Shown here: piece by piece, positions 8,724-17,616 of the stretch | Position numbering within the stretch: position 1 is the first letter of the stretch | How the letters are laid out: each line of letters opens with the position of its first letter | Source of the DNA: Nocardia sp. NBC_00508 | Lineage (GTDB): Bacteria > Actinomycetota > Actinomycetes > Mycobacteriales > Mycobacteriaceae | Direction: 5' to 3' | DNA: 64,000 nt | NCBI RefSeq assembly: GCF_036346875.1 | Contig: NZ_CP107852.1 | Coordinates: 6,324,001 to 6,388,000, forward strand | Made by a program: the position numbers and the translations under genes | Notes under the pieces: generated by a model | Seen by the model: the letters and a program-made list of their open reading frames with translations, nothing else | Databases searched by the model: none | What the model was told of the DNA's origin: nothing

Positions 8724-10841
8724 TCAAGCGCTCGTCGGGGTGCGTTCCTCGATGCGGTCGACGGTGGCCGGGACGATGCGACGGCGACGCCGCGGCGACC
8801 ACCAGTTGGCCGGGCCCATCAGCTGGACCAACGCGGGGACCAGAAGCATGCGGACCAGAGTGGCGTCCACGACCAGGGCGATGATCATGCCGAGCCCGAG
8901 GAAGCGCATAGGCCCCAGCGGGGACAGGGTGAACGCCCCGGTGACGATCACCAGCAGGGTCGCTGCGGCGGTGATGACGCGGGCGGTCTTGACCGTGCCG
9001 ATACGCACCGACGCCGCGGTGTTCGCGCCCGCGTCGTGTGCCTCGACCATGCGCGACAGCAGGAATACCTCGTAGTCGGTCGACAGTCCGAACACCACGG
9101 CGATGATCAGGACCAGCATCCCCGCCACGATCGGTCCCGGACTCACGCCGAGCACACCCGACAGGTGTCCGCCACAGAAGATCCAGGTGAGCACACCGAA
9201 CGTGGCGGCCAGACTGAGGAACGCCAAGGTGACCGCCTTGAGCGGCAGCACGATCGAGCGGAACGCCGCGAACAGCAGCACCATCGTCGCGGCGACCATG
9301 ACGAGGATCATCCACGGCATTCGGGCGACGATCGAGCGCACGCTGTCGACGGTGGCCGCCGTATCGCCGCCGATCCACACCACGGTGCCGTCCGGCGGAG
9401 TCAGTTCGCGCATGCCACGCACCGTTGCACCCGCTGCTTCGGTGCGGTCGGTGTTGCTGAGGAACGCGTGGAACACCACGAAGTCCTCCGCACGACCTAC
9501 TTGCACGACCTGCCGCACACCCTCGACTTTGCCGAGTGCGGACGCCGTCGCGTCGACGGCTGCCGACTGCGGTGGCCCGTCCACTCCGTGCAGCACGGCG
9601 GTGACCCCGCTGCCCGCCGCGGGAAACTGCTCCGTGAGTTCCTCGACGGTGGTGCGCATCTGGTTGCCCGCGGGCAGTGCGCGATGGTCGATATCGCCGA
9701 GCCGCAGTCCGGTCAGCGGAGCCGCGAACACCAGCAGGGCGGCGCCGACGGCGACCGTCACCAGACCCGGTCGCCGCAGGACGCGGTCGACGAGGCGTCC
9801 CCAGAACCGCTCGGTGCGGTCGGTGGCCCGCGCGGTGCCGATGCGCGCGCCGAACAGCGCCAGTAGAGCGGGCAGCACGGTGAGCGAGAGCCCGGCGGCC
9901 AGCGCCACCGCGGTGATCGCGCCGATGCCCAGCGACCGCAGCACCGCTTGCGGAAAGACGAACGTGCCCGCGAACGCGCAGATCAGCAGCAGCGCCGAGA
10001 ACGCGACGGTGCGGCCGGCCGTGGCGTAGGTGCGGGTGATCGCGGATTTCACGTCGTGCCCGTCGGCGACCTCCTCGCGGAACCGGGTGACCAGGAACAG
10101 CCCGTAGTCGATGGCCATGCCGAGCCCGAGCAGCGAGGCGACGTTCACCGCGAACGTGCTCACCTCGGTGACCTCGGCGAGCGCGCGAATCGCTCCCATC
10201 GCGCCGAGCACCGTCAGGCCGCCGACCACCACGGGGAAGGACGCGGCGACGAAACCGCCGAACACCACCACCAGGATCGCCAGCGTCAGCGGCAGCGACA
10301 GGGTTTCGGCCCGGAGGAGATCGTGCCGGGACTGCACGTTGATCTCGGTGGAGATCGCGCTGTAGCCGGACAGGTCGGTCGCTACACCGGGAACGCGCAG
10401 CTTCGGTTCGATGTCCGGATACACGCTGACCCGCTGGTTGGCGTCACCGGCGAGGTACACCACCGCCAGGGCGTGCCGATTGTCCGCCGAACGTAGGAAC
10501 TGCTTACGCGCGAACCCGGCATTCCAATAGGTTTCGACGGGGCGTTGCAGCATGGCCGGGTCGACCTGGGCGAGTGACTCCTGGACGCGGGGGCCGATAT
10601 CGTCGAGCGTCTGTCCCTCCGGTGCGGTGTACCGGACGACGATGTCGGGATTCTGCGGGCCGAAGTGCTCGCCCACCAGCTCGTCCACGCGCGCCGACTC
10701 ACTGCCGGGATCGATGAATCCGGCCGCGGTGACTTTGTCGGATGCTCCGAGTCCGACCAGACCGGCCAGCAGCATCACCGCGGCTAGGACGGCGAGCACC
10801 GTGCGGGGCCGGGCAAGGACGAAGCGGATCGGGGCGGTCAT
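8724..10841 (-). CDS. MMPL-family RND transporter
   Basis: A 705-residue inner-membrane transporter of the MMPL family. It has the duplicated RND layout: an N-terminal helix (LARPRTVLAVLAAVMLLAG), a periplasmic domain of about 150 residues, five helices including GLGMAIDYGLFLVTRFREE, a second helix near residue 370, a second periplasmic domain, and a second helix block including FGLSTDYEVFLLSRM. These proteins export lipids or siderophores in Mycobacteriales using the proton gradient. Its ATG overlaps the stop of the acyltransferase gene (ATGA), which places it as the last gene of the beta-lactone operon and suggests export of that lipid. The cargo is inferred. Confidence 0.9.
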   Translation of the reverse strand: MTAPIRFVLARPRTVLAVLAAVMLLAGLVGLGASDKVTAAGFIDPGSESARVDELVGEHFGPQNPDIVVRYTAPEGQTLDDIGPRVQESLAQVDPAMLQRPVETYWNAGFARKQFLRSADNRHALAVVYLAGDANQRVSVYPDIEPKLRVPGVATDLSGYSAISTEINVQSRHDLLRAETLSLPLTLAILVVVFGGFVAASFPVVVGGLTVLGAMGAIRALAEVTEVSTFAVNVASLLGLGMAIDYGLFLVTRFREEVADGHDVKSAITRTYATAGRTVAFSALLLICAFAGTFVFPQAVLRSLGIGAITAVALAAGLSLTVLPALLALFGARIGTARATDRTERFWGRLVDRVLRRPGLVTVAVGAALLVFAAPLTGLRLGDIDHRALPAGNQMRTTVEELTEQFPAAGSGVTAVLHGVDGPPQSAAVDATASALGKVEGVRQVVQVGRAEDFVVFHAFLSNTDRTEAAGATVRGMRELTPPDGTVVWIGGDTAATVDSVRSIVARMPWMILVMVAATMVLLFAAFRSIVLPLKAVTLAFLSLAATFGVLTWIFCGGHLSGVLGVSPGPIVAGMLVLIIAVVFGLSTDYEVFLLSRMVEAHDAGANTAASVRIGTVKTARVITAAATLLVIVTGAFTLSPLGPMRFLGLGMIIALVVDATLVRMLLVPALVQLMGPANWWSPRRRRRIVPATVDRIEERTPTSA

Positions 10842-12037
10842 CGCACGACCACCTCATGCGGCGCCAGCTCGGCCTCCAGCCGGGCGGCGATCTTGTCCAA
10901 CAGCGCCTCCAACCGAGCCTCGATGCCGGCGCCGTTGCGGCAGGAGACGCTCAGCTCCAGCTTCCCGCCCGCTTCGACCATGGCGAACAGCAGCGGCATC
11001 GCGCCGCTGTGCTGAGGCAGCACCCGCACGCCGGTCGGCGTCCAGCCGGGGACCGCCATCTCGTCCAGATCGAAGGTGCCCATGTGGGACACGGTGGCCG
11101 ACACCAGGTTCCGGTTCAGCCGCGCCCCGGCCCAGTTGCTCGTGCGCAGCACGCCGCGGATGACGCCGGGTGGGAATTTCGACAGCCGCCCGTTGTCGAG
11201 CTGGTCGAGTTCCCGCTTTTCCCGCAGCCCGCTGCGCATTCGGGTGCTGATCGCCGCCCAGCTCTCGCCGGGGGCGACGTCGAGGAACAGCGGCAGCGCC
11301 AGGTTGGCGGTGGAGCGCAGGGCGGGGTCGTGCCTGCGCAGGTCGACCGGAATCATGAAGCGCGACTTGGCTCCCGACTCGGCGGCCAGGATCGCCGCGA
11401 CCCGTGCGACGATGCCCTTGCCGGTCGCGTTGATCGTGCGGTGACGCAGCAGCCAGCGCGCGGCCGTCCGGTTCTGGCGGCCGCGCCCGGTCGCCGCCTT
11501 GAAGGTGGGCAGCACCAGGGTCGGTCTGCCCGGCGCGCCGATCCGGGCGACGAGTTCGGCGTCGGCGATCGGGTCGGGCGCGCCGAGCGGCGGGTATCCG
11601 CGCAGTACGCGGAACACGTCGTCCACCCAGACGCGCAGGCCCATGCCGTCCATCACGCCGTGGAATGCGCGGAACACGACGGTGGTCTGTTCTCCGGTGA
11701 CCAGCAGCACTTCGGTGGTCCGGTCCGGAGTCGGACCGATAGGTGTGTTCAGCACCGCATCGTTCTCCAGCGCGGCGTAGTTCAGCGACCAACCCGGCAC
11801 GTGACGCACGCGGGCGGCCAGACCGCAGTCCACCCACTCGTCACCGTCGCGGATCAGGCGTGCGCCGGGGTTGGCGGCCGAGGCCACGTCGACGGCCCGC
11901 TGCAACGCCGCCGGATCCAGGCTGCCGTCGCCGTGGACGGCTAGGTGCATCACGAACGGCGGTGTCACGGTCCGGGTGAAGAAGTACAGACGTTCGGTAG
12001 GGGTGATCTTCCTGCGGAAGACGGTGGCGTTGCTCAT
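10838..12037 (-). CDS. Condensation-domain/PapA-like acyltransferase
   Basis: A 399-residue protein of the chloramphenicol-acetyltransferase-like superfamily (NRPS condensation domains, PapA acyltransferases, alcohol acetyltransferases). The core motif is FHGVMDGMG, with catalytic-type His126 and Asp130; the first His of the usual HHxxxDG is Phe. Such enzymes join an acyl group to a hydroxyl or amine. It lies between the OleD-like reductase gene (21 bases upstream) and the MMPL gene (4-base overlap). An attractive role is acylation of the operon's lipid before export, but the substrate cannot be read from sequence. Confidence 0.75.
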   Translation of the reverse strand: MSNATVFRRKITPTERLYFFTRTVTPPFVMHLAVHGDGSLDPAALQRAVDVASAANPGARLIRDGDEWVDCGLAARVRHVPGWSLNYAALENDAVLNTPIGPTPDRTTEVLLVTGEQTTVVFRAFHGVMDGMGLRVWVDDVFRVLRGYPPLGAPDPIADAELVARIGAPGRPTLVLPTFKAATGRGRQNRTAARWLLRHRTINATGKGIVARVAAILAAESGAKSRFMIPVDLRRHDPALRSTANLALPLFLDVAPGESWAAISTRMRSGLREKRELDQLDNGRLSKFPPGVIRGVLRTSNWAGARLNRNLVSATVSHMGTFDLDEMAVPGWTPTGVRVLPQHSGAMPLLFAMVEAGGKLELSVSCRNGAGIEARLEALLDKIAARLEAELAPHEVVVR

Positions 12038-12058
12038 GCTGGCCTCCGATCCCGGTCT

Positions 12059-13105
12059 TCAGCGCAGACTTCGGGTGAGTTCGACCGCCCCGCCCTGGTT
12101 TTTCAGCCATGCCAGGAAGTCGGTCAGCCCGCGGTCGCGGTCCACGACCGGCTGGTAGCCGAAATCTCGTGCGGCTGCGGTGGTGTCGTAGGTGGCGCTG
12201 CGGGTCAGCAGCGCGACGGTGTAGCGCGACAGCGGAGGCGACCAGCGGGTCGCAACGGCCGGGATGCGCCAGATCGTCTCGATGACGCGCACCGCGGCGT
12301 CGAGCACCGTGCGGTTGGGTCTCCTCGTCGGTCGCTGGTACCCGAGCTTGGTGGCGACCTCGCCGAGGAAGCCCCAGACCTCCGTCTTCTCGGCATCGGC
12401 GATGAAATACGCCTTGCCGCCCACCGCGTCCGAGTCCGCCGCCTTCACACAGGCGTCGACGATGTTGTCGACGTGGCAGAGCGAGGCGTAGACGGCGCGG
12501 CCGAAGGACAGGTCCGGCAAGGTCCCCGCGCCGGCCCGGCCGAGCATCCGCACGATCGGACCGGAGCGGTCGCCCGCACCCCAGATCGCGCGCGGGCGCA
12601 GGGCACAGGTGCGGAATCCGGTGCTGTCGGCGGCCAGGACGGCTCGTTCGGCCGCGGCTTTGGTCTCCGCGTACAGGTTGAGGTAGCGCCGCGGGTACGG
12701 CACCGATTCGTCGACGTCGAGCTGGTCGCCGCCGTAATAGTCCATCATCGCGCTCGGGCTGGAGATGAACACGAATCGTCCGGCTCCGCTTCGCCGGGCT
12801 GCCTCGAGCAGCCGCTCGGTGGCCCGGACGTTCTCGTTCCAGAACTGTTCCCTGGTGCCGCGCTCGTCCACCCGCGCCGCGCTGTGGAACACGATGTCGA
12901 CGCCGTGCGTCGCCTGCTCGAGCGAGACGGGGTCGGTGAGATCGCCGTAGATCAGCTCGATCTTGTCGATGTCGTCGCGCAGGTCGGCCAGGTTACTGGT
13001 GCGGCGCACCAGAATCGATACGGCGTGCTCGCCGTCGCGCACGAGCCTGCGCACCAGTGCCCCGCCGAGAAATCCGGACGCACCGGTTACCAGAACTTTG
13101 CTCAT
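12059..13105 (-). CDS. nltD: NltD/OleD-like 2-alkyl-3-oxoalkanoate reductase
   Basis: A 348-residue extended short-chain dehydrogenase/reductase. It begins MSKVLVTGASGFLGG (NAD(P)-binding GxxGxxG) and has the catalytic pair in YAETK plus an upstream serine in FVFISSPSAMM. The family includes 3-beta-hydroxysteroid dehydrogenases and OleD, which reduces the beta-keto acid made by OleA to a beta-hydroxy acid. The beta-lactone synthetase two genes upstream favours the OleD role. The start is ATG 13105; the frame is open further upstream, but that part overlaps the small membrane protein gene and encodes low-complexity sequence. The symbol follows the nocardiolactone genes and is tentative. Confidence 0.78.
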   Translation of the reverse strand: MSKVLVTGASGFLGGALVRRLVRDGEHAVSILVRRTSNLADLRDDIDKIELIYGDLTDPVSLEQATHGVDIVFHSAARVDERGTREQFWNENVRATERLLEAARRSGAGRFVFISSPSAMMDYYGGDQLDVDESVPYPRRYLNLYAETKAAAERAVLAADSTGFRTCALRPRAIWGAGDRSGPIVRMLGRAGAGTLPDLSFGRAVYASLCHVDNIVDACVKAADSDAVGGKAYFIADAEKTEVWGFLGEVATKLGYQRPTRRPNRTVLDAAVRVIETIWRIPAVATRWSPPLSRYTVALLTRSATYDTTAAARDFGYQPVVDRDRGLTDFLAWLKNQGGAVELTRSLR

Positions 13106-13110
13106 TGCTC

Positions 13111-13383
13111 TCACTCCTTGCCGGGCTGGGTTCGCCACCAGGTCAAGCCGAAGATCTGCGTCAATACGGCGGTCTCGATCCGACCGCGTCCCGAGCCCTC
13201 GGCGGCGCGCAGGGCCGCCGGAATCTGGGCCGCGTGCACCACCACGCTGAGGAACGCGTCGATCCACCACACCGTGCGCAGGAGTCGGCTGTCCGGGACA
13301 CGGTCGGTTGCCACGGCCAGCACGCCGCCGGCCAGATACAACCACCCGAGTACGGGAATCGCCCTGAATGCAGTTGTTTTCAT
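13111..13383 (-). CDS. Small membrane protein of the beta-lactone operon
   Basis: A 90-residue protein with two or three hydrophobic segments (about residues 7-26, 38-55 and 70-80). The pattern of a histidine followed by a glutamine in VVHAAQIP and a late FGLTWWRTQ resembles the DUF1145/YhhL type, but this is a weak match. It sits 4 bases after nltC and 5 bases before nltD, so it is surely in the same transcript. Its job may be membrane anchoring or substrate presentation; no function is claimed. Confidence 0.7.
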   Translation of the reverse strand: MKTTAFRAIPVLGWLYLAGGVLAVATDRVPDSRLLRTVWWIDAFLSVVVHAAQIPAALRAAEGSGRGRIETAVLTQIFGLTWWRTQPGKE

Positions 13384-13387
13384 TGTG

Positions 13388-15061
13388 TTATGTGTCCGTT
13401 CCGAGCCGATTTGCCGCCCACACCGCGAGTCGTTCGCGCCCGATCTTGGCGTTGTGCCGGATATCGACCGGGAAGGACGGATGGACCAGGAAGTCGGCGA
13501 TCGTGCTGGTGAGGTCGAACTGTGCGCCGCGGGCCCGCAGCGCGGGCTCGACGACGTCCGGGTCCGCGCCCGGCTTCACTTCGACGCAGAGCACCGGCCG
13601 CTGGGCGCCACGCGGGCCGACCCCTACCAGTGCCGTACGCGCCACGCCCGCGACGGTGTTGAAGATCTGCTCGACCTGGACGGTGAACATCGGTCCGTGC
13701 GCCGTGCTCACACGCTGGCTTTTGCGTCCGCAGAACCAGATCCGTCCCTGCTCGTCGATCCACGCGAGATCGCCGGTGCGGTGCCAGATCCGATCGCCGT
13801 CGAGGATCTTGCCCTGTGCGTTCGCCTGCTGCGGCCAGTAGTACCTGGTGCTGACGTTCGGCCCGGTGACAACGAGTTCGCCGATGCCGCGGGTGGTTTC
13901 CAGCTCGCCGGCGAGTTCGTCGGCTCGGGCCATGGTCGCAATCGGATCGTCGGTGATCGCCACGATTCGTGCCTGCACCTGGTAGGACGGTCGGCCGATG
14001 CAGGTACCCTCGCCCTGGTGCGCCCGCCCGACCAATCCATCCAGCAGTTCGCGGGATTCGATGGTCGACATCGGCAGCGCTTCGGTGGATCCGTACCCGG
14101 CGACGACCTGTACGTCCTCGTTGAGCACCTCACGCAGCCCGGCGATGCACCAGTCCGGTACCGGAGCCCCGCCGGAATAGATGCTGTCCAGCGACGGCAG
14201 CGTGGCCGGGTGGGCACGCAGATGCTCGAGCAGCGGGATCAGGACGGCCGGGGAGGCGAACATGGTTCGCACCCCGAACTTCTGGATCGCGTCCGCCACG
14301 TGCGCGGGATCCGTCGCGCCGACCTTGCTCGGGATCAGCGGCGGCAGCACGCAGCGCGAGCCGAGCAGCAGGTCGAGCACCCCGACCAGCGGAAGGGTGA
14401 TCAGCGAAGCCTCCGGCGTGACTTCGCCCCGTGCCATATGCACCTGGTCGACCATCGCGGCCAGGTTGCCGTGGGTCAACTGCACGGCCTTGGCCGGTCC
14501 CGTGCTGCCGGTGGTGAACGCGATCAGCAGCAGGTCGCCCTCGGTGGCCGGACGGCCCGGCGCCACCCGACCTGTGGGCGTCCGGCCCCAGGCCCGCAGC
14601 GATTCACCCCGCCAGAACCAGCGTTTGCCGACCGTGACGGCAGTGTGGACGGTGCGGAAGCTGCGCGGGAACAGCACGCGCAACGCGTGCGCCTGCGGTA
14701 TGCCGATGAACGCCTCGGCGTCCACGGCGCGCAGGCAGCGCAACATCTTCCGCACGCCCATGCCGGGGTCGATCACCACCGCCACCGCCCCGACCTTCAG
14801 CAGCCCGAACATGATCGCGTACAGCTCGGGGCTCGGTAGCACCAGCACGATCGTGCGCGTCCCCGCGCCGACCCCCGCCGCGGCCAGCCTTTCGGCGATC
14901 GTTTCCGACCACAGGTCCAGCTCGCGGTAGGTGAGTTGCCGGTAGGCCGGCAGGCCATCGGGGTCGACCCCGTCCGCGTAGCGCACCGCCACGCGGTCGG
15001 GGTCGGTGCGGACGACCGCACGAAACCGATCGATGGCCTGCCAGTAGGTTCCCGTCGTCAC
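13388..15061 (-). CDS. nltC: Beta-lactone synthetase (OleC/NltC-like adenylating enzyme)
   Basis: A 557-residue member of the ANL adenylating superfamily. The ATP-binding motif is FTTGSTGPAKAVQL (near residue 200), the second core motif is GYGSTEALP, and the hinge region is HRTGDLAWIDEQGRIW. The C-terminus contains PVDIRHNAKIGRERLAVWA, close to the HNAKI..E.LAVWA tail of OleC. OleC enzymes turn beta-hydroxy acids into beta-lactones through an acyl-AMP. A fatty acyl-CoA ligase is the alternative, but the KAS III pair and the reductase beside it favour beta-lactone synthesis. Its ATG overlaps the stop of the upstream KAS III gene (ATGA). Confidence 0.85.
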   Translation of the reverse strand: MTTGTYWQAIDRFRAVVRTDPDRVAVRYADGVDPDGLPAYRQLTYRELDLWSETIAERLAAAGVGAGTRTIVLVLPSPELYAIMFGLLKVGAVAVVIDPGMGVRKMLRCLRAVDAEAFIGIPQAHALRVLFPRSFRTVHTAVTVGKRWFWRGESLRAWGRTPTGRVAPGRPATEGDLLLIAFTTGSTGPAKAVQLTHGNLAAMVDQVHMARGEVTPEASLITLPLVGVLDLLLGSRCVLPPLIPSKVGATDPAHVADAIQKFGVRTMFASPAVLIPLLEHLRAHPATLPSLDSIYSGGAPVPDWCIAGLREVLNEDVQVVAGYGSTEALPMSTIESRELLDGLVGRAHQGEGTCIGRPSYQVQARIVAITDDPIATMARADELAGELETTRGIGELVVTGPNVSTRYYWPQQANAQGKILDGDRIWHRTGDLAWIDEQGRIWFCGRKSQRVSTAHGPMFTVQVEQIFNTVAGVARTALVGVGPRGAQRPVLCVEVKPGADPDVVEPALRARGAQFDLTSTIADFLVHPSFPVDIRHNAKIGRERLAVWAANRLGTDT

Positions 15062-15972
15062 GCAGGCGCCCCGACGAGCACGGGCAACCGGTACAGCACC
15101 GCCGCGGCAGCCGGACCCGCGCCCGCGGCGACGAACAGCACTTGGCGGTAATCGGCGAGCTTGTCGTCCGCGACCGCCAGGTCGTACGCCGCGGTGAGCG
15201 CGGCCGTATGCGGGTCGCCGTAGCGCAGATCCGGTGTGTGGACCGATCGCTGGTCGATGCCGAGGGCGGTGGCCAGCTTCGCCGGGAACTCCGGTGCCGG
15301 CGTCGACGCGATCAGCGCGATCTCGCCCAGCGAGGCATGGTCCGACTCGGCCAGCGCTCGACGTGCGGCGTCGACGGCCACCTCCAGCAGGCGGTCTTCG
15401 AAGCCGGGCTCCCGTACCACGGTGATCACGCCGCGCCCCTGGTTGCCCATCGTCGTGGTGTCGAGATAGCCCTCGACCGCCGGCGTACCTTCACCTTTCA
15501 CGCTGTGCACCGTGCCGAAGCCGACCGGTTCGTCGGTGCGCTCCAGCAACAGTGCCGCGCCGGAGGTGGCATAGGGGAACTCGTCGTCGGCGATGTAGCG
15601 GGTCATCGACGGATGGGTGTCGCCGGACACGATCAGCACGTGCTCGGCGCTGCCGGTCTCCAGGACCGAGGTGGCCACCTGAACCGCGTTGAGCACGCTG
15701 ATCGCCCCGTTCATCAAATCGAACGAGAAGGTCCTCGGGTCGTCTTTGGCGTATTCCAGGCCGATGCCGGCCGCCTTCTGGATCAGCGCCGACACCGCGG
15801 GTTCCATGATGTTCGAATCACGGAAGATGCCTGCGTTGATCAGCAGGCCGACCTGATCGGAACGGATTCCGGCGCGCTGCAGGCTCTGCTTGGCAGCGCG
15901 GGCGGTGTGCTCGACGATGCTGTGGCTGTCGCCTGCCCGGCTGACGCCGGTGGACTTGATGCGCACACTCAT
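15058..15972 (-). CDS. nltB: Active-site-less KAS III/thiolase-like partner (NltB/LstB-like)
   Basis: A 304-residue KAS III-fold protein without the usual triad. Aligned by eye with its neighbour, the nucleophile cysteine becomes Ala90 (FDLMNGAIS), the histidine motif is gone (STPAPEF instead of IHHQFG), and GNTST becomes GDPHT. It keeps a glutamate, Glu57 in NIMEPAV. In lipstatin synthesis LstB is a comparable inactive partner of LstA and donates a glutamate near residue 60 to the shared active site. I infer the same heterodimer role here, for Claisen condensation of two acyl chains. It starts 8 bases after the active KAS III gene. Confidence 0.8.
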   Translation of the reverse strand: MSVRIKSTGVSRAGDSHSIVEHTARAAKQSLQRAGIRSDQVGLLINAGIFRDSNIMEPAVSALIQKAAGIGLEYAKDDPRTFSFDLMNGAISVLNAVQVATSVLETGSAEHVLIVSGDTHPSMTRYIADDEFPYATSGAALLLERTDEPVGFGTVHSVKGEGTPAVEGYLDTTTMGNQGRGVITVVREPGFEDRLLEVAVDAARRALAESDHASLGEIALIASTPAPEFPAKLATALGIDQRSVHTPDLRYGDPHTAALTAAYDLAVADDKLADYRQVLFVAAGAGPAAAAVLYRLPVLVGAPA

Positions 15973-15980
15973 GACAGACC

Positions 15981-17030
15981 TCAGACCTTCAGCGACGAGA
16001 TGGTGGTGGACACGAACCCGGTGACGATGCCGGAGGCCGCCGGGATCAGCAGCAACTTCGAACCCGCAGGGAGGCTCTGCTGGCTGAGCTGGTCGTGCAG
16101 CACCATGAAATGCGATGTGGTGGAGGTGTTTCCGTACTTCTCGATGACCCGGAGATCCGGCGGCATCGGGCTGCCGAACTCACGCTCGGCGATGGCGTTC
16201 ATCCACGGAATGGCGGCGGCGCCGAACTGGTGGTGGATGACGTAGTCGAACTTCTCGTCGGCGAAGGTCTTGCCCTGCGCCTCGAGGAACTTGCGCTGGG
16301 TGTTGGTGCCGAGCAGGAAACGGTCCTCGTTGTGCATCGTGCGGTTGTCGGTGTACATCGCCACGCCCTGGGTCTTGCCGCTCGGCATGCCGAGGCACAG
16401 GTGCGAGTATTCCGCGGCCGTCATCATCTCGATGTAGTGGATAACATCGTTTTCATCGACGGCCTGGTCCAGCACGATGGCGCATCCGGAGTCGCCGACG
16501 GTCAGCGAAGCGAACTGCCGATCGTATTTCTCGGAAATCTCGTTTACCGCGGTGTCGGCGATTGCGCTAATCGCTTCACCACTGACGACGATTCCGTTTC
16601 GGACGGCGCCGGAGCGGATCATCCGGTCCAGGATGTAGGTGCCGGTGAGCATTCCGGCGCAGGCGTTCGAAATATCGAACGCAATAGCGTTCTTGGCACC
16701 GATAAGACGGCTGATCGACAAGGCGAACGAGGGCTCCATATACAAGCGGGTGGCATCCTTGCTCCGCGAGATCGAGGTGGAGATGATCACGTCGATGTCC
16801 TCTGGGCCATACTGTGACCTGGACAGACAGTCCTCGACGGCCTTTATGGCGAGAGTGAACGAATCTTCGTGAGTTTCCGGTCGAGTGTCGCGCACCCGGC
16901 GTTCACGGACGCCGGTGATTTTCTCAAGATCGAACGAAGGGCGTTCCTTCATTCGGCCCAGTAGTTCATCTGTGGTGACGACTTTCGATGGCAGATAGGC
17001 GCCGATGGATTCGAAGCGAGAATGAGACAC
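15981..17030 (-). CDS. nltA: Active KAS III/OleA-like acyl condensing enzyme (NltA-like)
   Basis: A 349-residue KAS III-type thiolase fold. With the chosen start the triad is Cys124 (SNACAGM), His267 (IHHQFG) and Asn301 (YGNTST). Glu99 in LYMEPS aligns with the OleA glutamate. OleA-type enzymes join two fatty acyl-CoAs head to head to give a 2-alkyl-3-keto acid, the substrate for the reductase and beta-lactone synthetase in this operon. I chose GTG 17030 because CAGGAGCG lies just upstream; ATG 17054 and a start at 17159 are in frame but less well supported. It is the first gene of the seven-gene operon. Confidence 0.85.
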   Translation of the reverse strand: MSHSRFESIGAYLPSKVVTTDELLGRMKERPSFDLEKITGVRERRVRDTRPETHEDSFTLAIKAVEDCLSRSQYGPEDIDVIISTSISRSKDATRLYMEPSFALSISRLIGAKNAIAFDISNACAGMLTGTYILDRMIRSGAVRNGIVVSGEAISAIADTAVNEISEKYDRQFASLTVGDSGCAIVLDQAVDENDVIHYIEMMTAAEYSHLCLGMPSGKTQGVAMYTDNRTMHNEDRFLLGTNTQRKFLEAQGKTFADEKFDYVIHHQFGAAAIPWMNAIAEREFGSPMPPDLRVIEKYGNTSTTSHFMVLHDQLSQQSLPAGSKLLLIPAASGIVTGFVSTTISSLKV

Positions 17031-17616
17031 GAGCGCTCCTGAAATCGTGGACATATACGGTTCCGGATCGACTCTGATCGTCGGTGAGATTGACACTACC
17101 CGACAGTAACAACGGATGGCTATAGGTGCGGCGCGACGACCGTCTGAGACGGAAATCACTACCCGGACTTGATGTTTCGTTAGGTATCACCAACTGGTGA
17201 TCGACTGGCTATGGCGTTCGCAGCATTGCGATTCGGCCGCACGGATCCATTTGTCCGCCTGTTTCGCATTCGGCACCGCGTACGGGGCGCGAGGCCGGCG
17301 AATCCGCCGCATTCGGAATGGCAACTGATCGGCTATTGCCGAATGGTGGTTGTTCGCGCGCGGTCGGCGGGTTGTGCCCACCGGTGGATGTGAGTGAGTT
17401 CACTGCGAGTCTCGCATTACGTGACCGGTCGGTACCGCGAGGTCTGTCCGGCCTGTCCATTTTGCGAACCCTGTTGTGGTGGAAGGGAACCCGGGTCTCC
17501 CGTCGCCGGCCCGCCGGCTCGTGTCTCGAACCCGCTACCTGGGGAGATAGGGTTGAGGCGGGACCAGTGTCGCCGCGGTGTACCAGGACGTTCTGCGGAG
17601 GATGGAGAGGAGAGTC
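17031..17616. other. Divergent intergenic region between the beta-lactone operon and a monooxygenase gene
   Basis: This 586-base stretch separates two divergently transcribed units and must hold both promoters. It is less GC-rich than its flanks between about 17080 and 17210. It contains one clear palindrome, listed separately. Short open frames are present, including one with a cysteine-rich start near 17394, but none has a good ribosome site or a recognisable product. Confidence 0.5.
17186..17201. promoter_or_regulatory. Candidate operator, 7-bp inverted repeat
   Basis: ATCACCA at 17186-17192 and TGGTGAT at 17195-17201 form a perfect inverted repeat with a 2-base centre. The site lies about 155 bases upstream of the KAS III start and 415 bases upstream of the monooxygenase start, a reasonable place for a dimeric regulator. 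No binding protein is known for it. Confidence 0.4.
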
